Assembly (NCBI GenBank): GCA_019115725.1
Contig: DXCY01000278.1
Span: 1-11,449 of the forward strand
Reading direction: 5' to 3'
DNA from: Candidatus Luteimonas excrementigallinarum
GTDB taxonomy: Bacteria; Pseudomonadota; Gammaproteobacteria; Xanthomonadales; Xanthomonadaceae
Length of the DNA: 11,449 bases
Part shown: one piece after another, positions 1 to 8,157 of the stretch
Numbering within the stretch: the first letter of the stretch is position 1
How the letters are laid out: the number at the start of each line of letters is the position of its first letter
The notes under the pieces: generated by a model
The model's database searches: none
Seen by the model: only the letters and a program-made list of their open reading frames with translations
What the model was told of the DNA's origin: nothing
Position numbers and translations under genes: made by a program

Positions 1-306
1 GATGGAAGGCAGCGCCTCTCCGCGGAACCCCAGTGTGGCCACCGATTCCAGGTCATCGAGCGAGGCGATCTTGCTGGTGGCATGGCGCGAAACCGCCAGC
101 GGCAGGTCCGCCGCGGGAATGCCGCCGCCGTTGTCACGGATCCGGATCAGGCGTACGCCGCCTTCCTCCAGGTCGATATCAACGCGGGTGGCACCGGCGT
201 CGAGTGCGTTTTCCACCAGTTCCTTGACCACGGACGCAGGCCGTTCCACGACCTCGCCGGCGGCGATCTGGTTGATGAGGACGTCGGGAAGCTGCTGGAT
301 ACTCAC
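1..306 (-). CDS. mutL: DNA mismatch repair protein MutL, N-terminal fragment (cut by window edge)
   Basis: MutL is the ATP-driven coordinator of methyl-directed mismatch repair, linking MutS at the mismatch to the downstream nuclease and helicase. The 102 visible codons form the start of the GHKL ATPase domain. Motif I is ELVENALDAG (residues 29-38; E32 and N33 are the expected general base and Mg2+ ligand), motif II is DNGGGI (58-63), and TLGFRGEAL (91-99) is the mobile ATP lid. The invariant QIAAGEVVERP stretch lies at 13-23. The start is GTG at 306, because the family N-terminus (xxIxQLPxxLINQIAAGEV) begins there and no ATG lies in frame upstream. No clear Shine-Dalgarno sequence is visible. 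The gene follows amiC after 137 bases on the same strand. The rest of MutL lies beyond the left edge; nothing suggests a broken gene. Confidence 0.97.
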   Translation of the reverse strand, partial: MSIQQLPDVLINQIAAGEVVERPASVVKELVENALDAGATRVDIDLEEGGVRLIRIRDNGGGIPAADLPLAVSRHATSKIASLDDLESVATLGFRGEALPSI

Positions 307-344
307 TGCGGGCGGCGCGGGACCGTGACTGTTACCGGCCAGCG

Positions 345-350
345 ATCATA
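345..350 (-). promoter_or_regulatory. Possible -10 element for mutL
   Basis: On the minus strand this reads TATGAT, five of six matches to the sigma-70 -10 consensus, and lies about 40 bases before the mutL start. It would place transcription start near 338. No good -35 element lies 16-18 bases upstream. The call is inference from one hexamer; mutL may also be read through from amiC. Confidence 0.3.
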
Positions 351-443
351 CCGGGCCGCGACTGTGCCCGTACGCGGCATGGCACGGCATGACACCGCAG
401 GACGCTGTACGAGGCAGCGCGGACGACGCTGACGCTCCGTCGG

Positions 444-1976
444 TCAGGGGCTGCCGCCGGAGACGGCGGCGTTCTGGCTCGCACCCGCTTCCGCCCGTGC
501 GCGGGCGGCGAACAGCGTGCCCGGGGGCGGCTGGTCGGAGAAGTAGGTATTCACGCCATCCAGCACGGCGCGCGCCACGGTGCGCTGGAACTGCGGATCG
601 ACCAGCCGCTTCTCCTCCTCCGGGTTGGAGAGGAAGGCGGTTTCCACCAGCATCGAGGGCATGTCGGACGTGCGCAGCACGGCGAAGTTGGCCCGTTCGA
701 TATGCGGCTTGTGGTTGTTGCCGATGCGCTTGAGGCCTTCGAGGATGTGCCTGCCCGCGTCTTCCGAAGCCTTCATCTGCCCGCTCTGGGTCAGGTCCAG
801 CAGCACAGAAGCCAGGGTGTCGTCGGTTTCCTCCAGGCGCACGCCACCGATCAGGTCGGCGGCGTTTTCCTTGTCCGCCAGCCACCGGGCCCGCTGCGAG
901 GACGCGCCGCGCAGCGACAGCACGTACACCGACGAGCCCTGGGCGTTGCGGTTGTGCGCGGCATCGGCATGTACGGAAATGAACATGTCGGCCCCGGCCT
1001 CGCGCGCCAGCCGGGCGCGATGGTTGAGGGGGATGAACACGTCGCTGTCGCGGGTCAGGTAGGACTTGAGGCCCGGGGTGGCGTCCACCTGACGTGCCAG
1101 CTCGCGGGCGATGGCCAGGGTGACGTCTTTCTCGCGGGTTCCTGTGGGTCCGACGGCGCCAGGGTCCTGTCCGCCGTGACCGGCATCAATGGCGATCACC
1201 AGCGGGCGCATGGTGGCGGCCGGCTGCACCGGAACCGGCGTGGGCTCGGCGGCCGGCGGCGGCGCGGTGTTGATCACGGCCGGCGGCGCCGGGGTGGCGG
1301 CGACGGCATTGGAAGAGGATGACGCGGCCTGGCTGACAGGCTGCGTGACAGACTGGGCGGGGCCGGCCGACACCTGGGACACCAGCCGATCGGTAGCCGC
1401 CCGGGAAGCAGCAGAAGGATCCACCGCTGCCTGGTTTGCCGGCTCTGGACTGCCCTCGCCCGACTGCGATACCTGGGCGATGATCCGGCCAATCGGGTCG
1501 GCGCTGCTGGCGCTGGATGCCGGAGCCGGAGCCGGAGCGGAGGACGGGGCTGCCGTCGCGGCGCTGACCGGGCCGTCGCCAGGCCATTCCACCACCAGCT
1601 TCGCGCCCTCCGCAGAAGGTTCCATGCGCGGCCCGATGGCCGCCACGCTGGTGGCGAGGTCGAAGACAATCCGGGTTACGCCCGGTTCGGGCTGCCCGTT
1701 GCGCACGGCCTTCACCAGCCCGCTGGCGGCGGGCAGGCGGAAACTGCTTGCCAGCCTGGCGCCCGGCAGGTCGATCACCAGCCGGTCCGGATTGGACAGG
1801 GTGATCACCCTGAACTCGGTGGTAGCGGCCAGCGCCAGCTCCGCACGGGTACCCGTGGGGCCGTTATCCAGGCGCAAGTGGTTGATTTCCGTTGCCTTGG
1901 CAACGTTCCATACCAACCCGGCCAGCAAAGCTAGGCCGAGCAACAATTCCTGGATTCTGGTTCCGCGGATGCGCAT
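444..1976 (-). CDS. amiC: N-acetylmuramoyl-L-alanine amidase, AmiC/AmiB type (AMIN + Amidase_3)
   Basis: This periplasmic zinc amidase cuts the bond between MurNAc and L-Ala to split septal peptidoglycan at cell division. The 510-residue protein begins with a basic, hydrophobic signal sequence (about 1-28, ending near AKA). An AMIN domain follows (about 30-132), the module that targets these enzymes to the septal wall. A Pro/Ala/Ser-rich linker (about 134-256) leads to the Amidase_3 domain (about 258-480). Zinc ligands are H267 (DAGHGG), E282 (REKD) and H336 (SVHAD); catalytic E445 is in LVETAFLSN. The stretch around 360-400 sits where AmiB/AmiC carry the inhibitory helix released by EnvC or NlpD. 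No LysM domain is seen. ATG at 1976 is the only good start: an in-frame TGA lies five codons upstream. It has no Shine-Dalgarno sequence (see the leader at 1977-2057). AmiB versus AmiC naming is not certain. Confidence 0.95.
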   Translation of the reverse strand: MRIRGTRIQELLLGLALLAGLVWNVAKATEINHLRLDNGPTGTRAELALAATTEFRVITLSNPDRLVIDLPGARLASSFRLPAASGLVKAVRNGQPEPGVTRIVFDLATSVAAIGPRMEPSAEGAKLVVEWPGDGPVSAATAAPSSAPAPAPASSASSADPIGRIIAQVSQSGEGSPEPANQAAVDPSAASRAATDRLVSQVSAGPAQSVTQPVSQAASSSSNAVAATPAPPAVINTAPPPAAEPTPVPVQPAATMRPLVIAIDAGHGGQDPGAVGPTGTREKDVTLAIARELARQVDATPGLKSYLTRDSDVFIPLNHRARLAREAGADMFISVHADAAHNRNAQGSSVYVLSLRGASSQRARWLADKENAADLIGGVRLEETDDTLASVLLDLTQSGQMKASEDAGRHILEGLKRIGNNHKPHIERANFAVLRTSDMPSMLVETAFLSNPEEEKRLVDPQFQRTVARAVLDGVNTYFSDQPPPGTLFAARARAEAGASQNAAVSGGSP

Positions 1977-2057
1977 GGGGCCAAGTCAATCATTCCGGCT
2001 CCATCATTGCAAGCATTTTTTCCTTTTAAATCGGGCACCTGCCAACCCTTCCTATGG
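1977..2057 (-). promoter_or_regulatory. AT-rich amiC leader with possible 8-codon upstream ORF
   Basis: This 81-base gap between tsaE and amiC contains the only clearly AT-rich patch in the window (about 2011-2030). On the minus strand an AAGGA ribosome-binding motif (2025-2021) is followed after four A residues by ATG at 2016. This opens a reading frame MLAMMEPE that stops at TGA (1992-1990), 13 bases before the amiC ATG. AmiC itself lacks a Shine-Dalgarno sequence, so coupling or re-initiation from this short frame is possible. A TTGGCA (2044-2039) could be a -35 element, but no -10 at proper spacing convinces. The ORF may be chance; the ribosome-binding motif is the strongest in the left half of the window. 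Confidence 0.35.
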
Positions 2058-2545
2058 TTACGGTTCAGGAAAGGACGCCAACTTGTCCGACTCCTCCGCC
2101 GCCGCAACCCAGCGTGCGCCCAGGGGGCTGGCCGCGACGATGTCCACCAGGCGCCCACGACCGTGGATCGACAGCGCGATGACCAGATCCGCGGCGGGTA
2201 GTCCGCCCGCCCCGCGTTCTGGCCATTCCACCAGCCACAGACTGGCCGGCTCGCCGTCCAGGCCAAGGAATTCGAGCTCCCCGCCCGAGCCGATCCGGTA
2301 GAGATCCAGGTGCAGCGCCTCGGAATCGCCCAGCGGATAGCGCTCCACCAGAGTGTAGGTAGGGCTGCGGATTGTTCCGGTCACGCCAAGACTGCGCAAC
2401 CAGGCCCGGGCCAGGCTGGATTTGCCCGCGCCCAGATCACCGCGCAGATACACCACGCCAGGCCCCGGCTGGCTGGCCGCCAGCGCCGCCGCCAGCTGCG
2501 TGGTGGCTTCCTCGTCCGACAGCACCCGGCGCAGTACGGCCCCGG

Positions 2546-2549
<4 letters not shown>
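2058..2549 (-). CDS. tsaE: tRNA threonylcarbamoyladenosine biosynthesis ATPase TsaE
   Basis: TsaE is the cytoplasmic ATPase partner of TsaB and TsaD in forming N6-threonylcarbamoyladenosine at position 37 of ANN-decoding tRNAs. The 163-residue product is of normal family length. It shows the P-loop GDLGAGKSS (37-45; K43 binds phosphate), the conserved SPTYTLV segment (62-68), HLDLYR (80-85) and the Walker-B-like LVEWPER (106-112). The P-loop has SS where many family members have TT, a conservative change. ATG at 2549 is chosen because it gives the usual short N-terminus before the P-loop. It also overlaps the nnrD stop by four bases (ATGA), typical of translational coupling. A longer in-frame ATG at 2681 adds 44 Arg/Ala-rich residues unlike the family and lies inside nnrD. 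The nnrD-tsaE pairing is common in gammaproteobacteria. Confidence 0.95.
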
Positions 2550-4039
<1,490 letters not shown>

Positions 4040-4064
4040 GGCCCGGATTCTATACTTGGCCACC
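4040..4064. promoter_or_regulatory. Shared divergent promoter core between nnrD and queG
   Basis: The 25-base gap contains TCTATACT (4049-4056). Read rightward it gives the -10-like TATACT (4051-4056), ending nine bases before the queG ATG at 4065. Read leftward it gives TATAGA (4054-4049), ending ten bases before the nnrD ATG at 4039. Normal spacing puts +1 near 4063 and near 4042, within about three bases of each start codon. Neither start has a ribosome-binding motif in such a transcript. Neither direction has a good -35 hexamer. Inference: one symmetric -10 region drives both genes with near-leaderless mRNAs. Confidence 0.45.
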
Positions 4065-5144
4065 ATGTCCAGCCCCGACGCCAGCGCCGTTTCCTGCGAC
4101 CCGGACGCGATTGCCCTGCGGATCCGCACGCTCGCCAGCGCGGCGGGTTTCCAGCGCTTCGGCATCAGCGGCATCGAGCTGGGCGAGGACGAGGCCCACC
4201 TGCGCAGCTGGCTGGCCGAAGGCCTGTACGGCGACATGGCGTGGATGGCCCGCCACGGCAGCAAGCGTTCGCGCCCGCAGGAGCTGGTGCCCGGCACCCT
4301 GCGGGTGGTGTCCGTGGGGCTGGATTACGGCCCCGACAGCCACGACGACGCCTGGGCCACCCTGGCCGACGGCGAGCGCGCCTATGTGGCCCGCTACGCC
4401 CTGGGCCGCGACTATCACAAGCTGATGCGCAACCGGCTGCAGAAGCTGGCCGCGCAGATCGCCGAAGACATCGGCCCGTTCGGTTTCCGCGTGTTCGTCG
4501 ATTCCGCGCCGGTGCTGGAGCGCGCCCTCGCCCGCAATGCCGGGCTGGGCTGGATCGGCAAGCACACCTGCCTGATCGACCGCGATGGCGGCTCGTGGTT
4601 TTTCCTCGGCGAGATCTACCTGGACCTGCCGCTGCCGGTCGACGCACCCGCCACGGCGCACTGCGGCAGTTGCACCCGCTGTATCGATATCTGTCCCACC
4701 CATGCCATCGTGGCGCCCAACCGGCTGGATGCGCGGCGCTGCATCTCCTATCTCACCATCGAACACGAAGGGGCGATTCCGGAAGAGCTGCGCCCGGCCA
4801 TCGGCAACCGCATTTTCGGCTGTGACGACTGCCAGCTGGTCTGCCCCTGGAACAAGTTCGCCCGACGCACCGACGAGCCCGACTTCCGCGCCCGCAACAA
4901 TCTGGACACCGCCAGCCTGGCCGAACTGTTTGCCTGGGAAGAAGAGGAGTTCCTGCGCCGCACCGAAGGCTCGGCCATCCGCCGCAGCGGCCATCGCCGC
5001 TGGCTGCGCAATATCGCCGTGGCATTGGGCAACGCGCCCACCACGCCCGCGGTCCTCGCCGCGCTGCGTTCACGCGCTGACAGCGCCGACCCGCTGGTGC
5101 GCGAACACGTTGCCTGGGCCCTCGCCCGCCACCGGCAGGCATAG
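4065..5144 (+). CDS. queG: Epoxyqueuosine reductase QueG
   Basis: QueG is the cobalamin-dependent iron-sulfur enzyme that reduces epoxyqueuosine to queuosine at the wobble base of GUN-anticodon tRNAs, the last step of queuosine synthesis. The 359-residue protein matches the E. coli enzyme almost throughout. It has RYALGRDYHKLMRNRL (110-125) and FVDSAPVLER (144-153), where D146 matches the proposed catalytic Asp. The ferredoxin-like module has CGSCTRCIDICP (200-211) plus C226, C253, C256 and C260 for two [4Fe-4S] clusters. The tail, EGSAIRRSGHRRWLRNIAVALGN and beyond, forms the C-terminal helical region. ATG at 4065 is preferred because it gives an N-terminus close to E. coli QueG. An in-frame ATG at 4038 with an AAGG motif eight bases upstream would add nine residues and overlap nnrD. 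The gene is divergent from nnrD. Confidence 0.95.
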   Translation: MSSPDASAVSCDPDAIALRIRTLASAAGFQRFGISGIELGEDEAHLRSWLAEGLYGDMAWMARHGSKRSRPQELVPGTLRVVSVGLDYGPDSHDDAWATLADGERAYVARYALGRDYHKLMRNRLQKLAAQIAEDIGPFGFRVFVDSAPVLERALARNAGLGWIGKHTCLIDRDGGSWFFLGEIYLDLPLPVDAPATAHCGSCTRCIDICPTHAIVAPNRLDARRCISYLTIEHEGAIPEELRPAIGNRIFGCDDCQLVCPWNKFARRTDEPDFRARNNLDTASLAELFAWEEEEFLRRTEGSAIRRSGHRRWLRNIAVALGNAPTTPAVLAALRSRADSADPLVREHVAWALARHRQA

Positions 5145-5231
5145 GCCCGTTTCGCGGGTGCGCAATGCCGTGCTCCCGGGGGCGCGGCAATGAACCTACA
5201 ATCGCGGCGTCTCAGGCGATAGCGTCCATCG
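5145..5231 (+). promoter_or_regulatory. queG-cls gap with probable cls promoter
   Basis: This 87-base gap holds TACAAT at 5197-5202, five of six matches to the -10 consensus, which would start transcription near 5209, about 23 bases before the downstream ATG. No convincing -35 sequence is seen. Just after the queG stop a weak hairpin CCCG-TTTCG-CGGG (5146-5158) has no T run, so it is not called a terminator. Confidence 0.35.
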
Positions 5232-6797
5232 ATGGCAGTGACCAAGCGAATCAAGCGGATCCTGGGCTGGGGTCTGTTTTCCCTCGGCACGCTGGTGCTC
5301 AGCGGCATCCTGCTGGCCGATCACCTCACCCCGCGCGCCACCGGCATGCCGAGCCACGCGCTGCCGGTGCATTCCGACCAGACCCTGCTGGACCAGGAGC
5401 TCACCCCGCTGCTGGCCCAGCGCCCCGGCCAGAGCGGCGTGGTGATGCTGGTGGACGGCCGCGATGCCTTCGCGGCCCGGGCCATCGCCACCCGCCGCGC
5501 TGGCCGCAGCCTCGACCTGATGTACTACATCTGGCAGGACGACCTGGCCGGCCACCTGCTGCTGGGCGAGCTGAGGGAAGCCGCCGAGCGCGGGGTCCGC
5601 GTGCGCATGCTGCTGGACGACATCAATACCAAGGGCAAGGACGGCGCCCTGCTGGCGATGGTGGAGCACCCGAACATCGAGGTCCGGGTGTACAACCCGT
5701 TCCGCAACCGCGATGGCATCGGCCGGCTGCTGGAGATGATCCAGCGCAGCTGGAGCATCAACCACCGCATGCACAACAAGGCGTGGATCGCCGATGGCCG
5801 GGTGGCCGTGGTGGGCGGGCGCAACGTGGGCGTGGAGTACTTCGACGCCGCCGAGGACACCAACTTCCGCGACCTGGACGTGGCCCTGTTCGGCCCGGTA
5901 GTGGAAGAGGCCAGCGCCATCTTCGACACCTTCTGGAACAGCGAACAGGTGGTGCCGATCTCGGCCCTGAACCGCAAATCCCGGAGCACGCTGGAAGCGG
6001 TGATGGCCCAGATCGGCGAGGAAACCCGCAGCCCGCAGGCGCGCCGGTTCCTGGACCGGGTGGACACCTCGGACAACGTGCGCCGTTACTTCACCCGCAA
6101 CCTCAGCCCCTACTGGACCGACCGGATCCGGGTGCTGTCCGACCCGCCGGACAAGCGGCCGGGCCAGGACCGTTCGCAGTGGCTGATCCGGGCGATCCTG
6201 GAAGACCTGGCCGCGGCCCGACACAAGGCGCTGCTGATTTCGCCCTATTTCGTCCCTGGCGATGAAGGCGTGGTGGCCCTGGCCAACGCGGTGCGCCGCT
6301 ACGATGCCCACGTGGGGGTGATCACCAACTCCCTGGTCGCCAACGACGTGCTGGCCGTACACAGCGGCTACAGCAAATACCGGGAGCTGCTGCTCAAGGC
6401 CGGCGTGCACCTGTACGAAACCCGCGCCGACGTGACCACCGACTCCAGCCTGTTCGGCAGCAGCGGCGCGAGCCTGCATACCAAGGCCTACCTGGTCGAT
6501 GACCGGCGCGGCTTCGTGGGCTCGTTCAACATGGACCCGCGCTCGATCAACCTGAACACCGAAATGGGGGTGCTGTTCGACGATCCCGGCCTGGCCGGCG
6601 CCCTGCGCGATGAGTACCTGACGCTGTCCAGCCCGGAGATGAGCTACTGGCTGTTTCTGGACAGCAAACAGCGCCTGCGCTGGCTGGACGGCAACACCGA
6701 TCCGCCCACCGTGCATACCACCGAACCGGGCGCCACGCTGCTGCAGCGCAGCATCGCCAGAGTGCTCGGCTGGCTGCCGATTGAATCGCAGCTGTAG
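5232..6797 (+). CDS. clsC: Phospholipase D-type cardiolipin synthase, ClsC-like
   Basis: This membrane-bound phospholipase-D superfamily enzyme probably makes cardiolipin by transferring a phosphatidyl group between phospholipids; E. coli ClsC uses phosphatidylethanolamine with phosphatidylglycerol. The 521-residue protein has one N-terminal hydrophobic segment (about 11-29) after a basic start, then two PLD domains. The HKD motifs are complete: H181-x-K183-x4-D188 followed by GGRN, and H416-x-K418-x4-D423 followed by GSFN. The single anchor, overall length and the SYWLFLDSKQRLRWLDG tail near 471-487 fit the ClsC (YmdC) branch better than ClsA, which has two N-terminal membrane helices. ATG at 5232 begins a good anchor segment; the nearest purine-rich motif is weak. 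No ymdB partner lies next to it. Family is certain; the exact lipid substrate is inferred. Confidence 0.88.
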   Translation: MAVTKRIKRILGWGLFSLGTLVLSGILLADHLTPRATGMPSHALPVHSDQTLLDQELTPLLAQRPGQSGVVMLVDGRDAFAARAIATRRAGRSLDLMYYIWQDDLAGHLLLGELREAAERGVRVRMLLDDINTKGKDGALLAMVEHPNIEVRVYNPFRNRDGIGRLLEMIQRSWSINHRMHNKAWIADGRVAVVGGRNVGVEYFDAAEDTNFRDLDVALFGPVVEEASAIFDTFWNSEQVVPISALNRKSRSTLEAVMAQIGEETRSPQARRFLDRVDTSDNVRRYFTRNLSPYWTDRIRVLSDPPDKRPGQDRSQWLIRAILEDLAAARHKALLISPYFVPGDEGVVALANAVRRYDAHVGVITNSLVANDVLAVHSGYSKYRELLLKAGVHLYETRADVTTDSSLFGSSGASLHTKAYLVDDRRGFVGSFNMDPRSINLNTEMGVLFDDPGLAGALRDEYLTLSSPEMSYWLFLDSKQRLRWLDGNTDPPTVHTTEPGATLLQRSIARVLGWLPIESQL

Positions 6798-6915
6798 CCC
6801 GGGAGGCGTAGAATACCGGTCCTATCGGCGCCCCCTGTGGCGCCGCGCGTACGTTCAGATTCCACCCACCACACACGCCGGGCCGCGCATGCCGCGGGCC
6901 GTCACGGAGCCAGCA
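6798..6915 (+). promoter_or_regulatory. Leader of leucine dehydrogenase: -10 candidate, GC hairpin, ribosome-binding site
   Basis: This 118-base gap holds TAGAAT (6809-6814), five of six matches to the -10 consensus, which would start an mRNA near 6821 with a leader of about 95 bases. A perfect 7-base-pair hairpin, CGGCGCC (6826-6832) with GGCGCCG (6839-6845) and loop CCCTGT, would form almost at the 5' end. A GGAG ribosome-binding motif (6906-6909) lies six bases before the ATG at 6916. No -35 element at usual spacing is convincing: TTGAAT (6781-6786) is too far away. Confidence 0.4.
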
Positions 6916-8016
6916 ATGATCTTCGAACAACTCGATACTTCCGGCCACGAGCAGATCGTCTACTGCCACAACAAGGACGCCGGCCTGAAGGCCATCATCG
7001 CCATCCACAACACCGTGCTGGGCCCGGCCCTGGGCGGCACGCGCATGTGGCCGTACAAGAGCGAGGCCGAAGCGCTGAACGACGTGCTGCGCCTGTCGCG
7101 CGGCATGACCTACAAGAACGCGGTGGCCGGCCTGAATATCGGTGGCGGCAAGGCCGTGATCATCGGCGACCCGGCCAAGGACAAGTCCGAGGCCCTGTTC
7201 CGCGCCTTCGGCCAGGCCGTTGAATCCCTGGGCGGCCGCTACATCACCGCCGAGGACGTGGGCATCGACGTCAACGACATGGAGTTCGTGTTCCGCGAGA
7301 CCCAGTACGTGACCGGCGTGCACCAGGTCCACGGCGGCTCGGGCGACCCGTCGCCGTTCACCGCCTACGGCACCCTGCAGGGCCTGCTGGCCACGCTGAA
7401 CCGCAAGTTCGGCAACGAGGAAGTGGGCAACTACAGCTACGCGGTGCAGGGCCTGGGCCACGTGGGCATGGAATTCGTGAAGCTGCTCAAGGAGCGCGGC
7501 GCGAAGATCTTCGTCACCGACATCAACCAGGGCCTGCTGGACCAGGCCGTGTCCGAATACGGCGCCGAAGCTGTCGCCCCGGACGAGATCTACGACGTAG
7601 ACGCCGACGTGTACTCGCCGTGCGCGCTGGGCGCCACCGTCAACGAAGAGACCCTGCCCCGCCTGAAGGCCAGGATCATCTGCGGCTCGGCCAACAACCA
7701 GCTGGCCAATGACGCGATCGGCGATGAAGTGGGCAAGCGCGGCATCCTCTACGCGCCCGACTACGCGGTCAACGCCGGCGGCGTGATGAACGTGTCGCTG
7801 GAGATCGAGGGCTACAACCGCGAGCGCGCCATGCGGATGATGCGCACGATCTACCACAACCTGACCCGCATCTACGAGATCGCCGAGCGCGACGGCATCC
7901 CGACCTACAAGGCCGCCGACCGCATGGCCGAGGAGCGGATCGAGCTGATCGGCAAGCTGAAGCTGCCGCTGGGCCGTGCCGCACCGCGCTTCCAGGGTCG
8001 CGTCAAGGGAAGCTGA
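6916..8016 (+). CDS. ldh: Leucine dehydrogenase (Glu/Leu/Phe/Val dehydrogenase family)
   Basis: This cytoplasmic NAD-dependent enzyme reversibly deaminates leucine, and usually valine and isoleucine, to the 2-oxo acid and ammonia. The 366 residues match the usual leucine dehydrogenase length. The dimerisation and substrate-binding domain carries LGGTRMWPY (39-47), K67 in MTYKNA, GLNIGGGKAVIIGDP (72-86, with K79) and D114 in TAEDVGID. K67, K79 and D114 are one residue off the catalytic set K68/K80/D115 of Bacillus enzymes. The Rossmann domain shows VQGLGHVG (177-184; GxGxxG), an acidic D202 after the second strand that favours NAD, and CGSANNQL (256-263). ATG at 6916 has a well-spaced GGAG motif; an upstream in-frame ATG at 6781 lies inside the preceding gene. 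Phenylalanine dehydrogenase is a close relative, but neighbouring isovaleryl-CoA dehydrogenase favours leucine. It could also supply iso-branched fatty acid primers. Confidence 0.93.
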   Translation: MIFEQLDTSGHEQIVYCHNKDAGLKAIIAIHNTVLGPALGGTRMWPYKSEAEALNDVLRLSRGMTYKNAVAGLNIGGGKAVIIGDPAKDKSEALFRAFGQAVESLGGRYITAEDVGIDVNDMEFVFRETQYVTGVHQVHGGSGDPSPFTAYGTLQGLLATLNRKFGNEEVGNYSYAVQGLGHVGMEFVKLLKERGAKIFVTDINQGLLDQAVSEYGAEAVAPDEIYDVDADVYSPCALGATVNEETLPRLKARIICGSANNQLANDAIGDEVGKRGILYAPDYAVNAGGVMNVSLEIEGYNRERAMRMMRTIYHNLTRIYEIAERDGIPTYKAADRMAEERIELIGKLKLPLGRAAPRFQGRVKGS

Positions 8017-8157
8017 TCCCGGGCGTCGCCTGACTGGCCCGGAGTTACCTTGCCACTCCGGGCCCCGCTGAGAACTTCCAGAGCCCGGCCGCTTCGCGGC
8101 ACCCCTTTACCGGAAGCGGCCTGGGCTCCAGCTTCATCAATGGATTTGAGGTCGTAT
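8017..8157 (+). repeat. ldh-liuA gap with two strong inverted repeats
   Basis: The 141-base gap holds two hairpins. The first is perfect: GGCCCGGAGT (8036-8045) pairs with ACTCCGGGCC (8055-8064) around a 9-base loop, starting 20 bases after the ldh stop. It may act as an mRNA end or processing stop, though no T run follows. The second pairs 8081-8095 with 8113-8128 (15 pairs and one bulged A, 17-base loop). Its left arm can instead fold locally as GCCGC-TTC-GCGGC (8088-8100), so the two folds exclude each other. GAGG (8148-8151) lies six bases before the liuA ATG. No clear -10 element is seen. Confidence 0.6.
8148..8151 (+). promoter_or_regulatory. Ribosome-binding site that decides the liuA start
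   Basis: GAGG ends six bases before the ATG at 8158. The earlier in-frame ATG at 8140 has no such motif, and the TTG at 8050 would add an Arg/Pro-rich stretch inside the first hairpin. The start at 8158 is therefore preferred. Confidence 0.7.

Noticed and set aside
5196..6716. A 506-codon minus-strand frame opposite cls
   Set aside because: His/Val/Gln-rich product with no domain; the plus-strand frame has complete HKD motifs.
6781..6915. Longer leucine dehydrogenase start at ATG 6781
   Set aside because: It overlaps the end of cls and adds 45 residues unlike any leucine dehydrogenase; ATG 6916 has a ribosome-binding motif.
6547..7857. A 436-codon minus-strand frame opposite leucine dehydrogenase
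   Set aside because: Spans the cls-ldh junction antisense to two clear genes and shows no motif.
8036..8064. Classical intrinsic terminator after ldh
   Set aside because: The stem is perfect but no T run follows, so it is reported as an inverted repeat only.
8050..8157. Longer liuA start at TTG 8050 or ATG 8140
   Set aside because: The added Arg/Pro-rich residues are not in the family, 8050 lies in a hairpin loop, and only ATG 8158 has a well-spaced GAGG.
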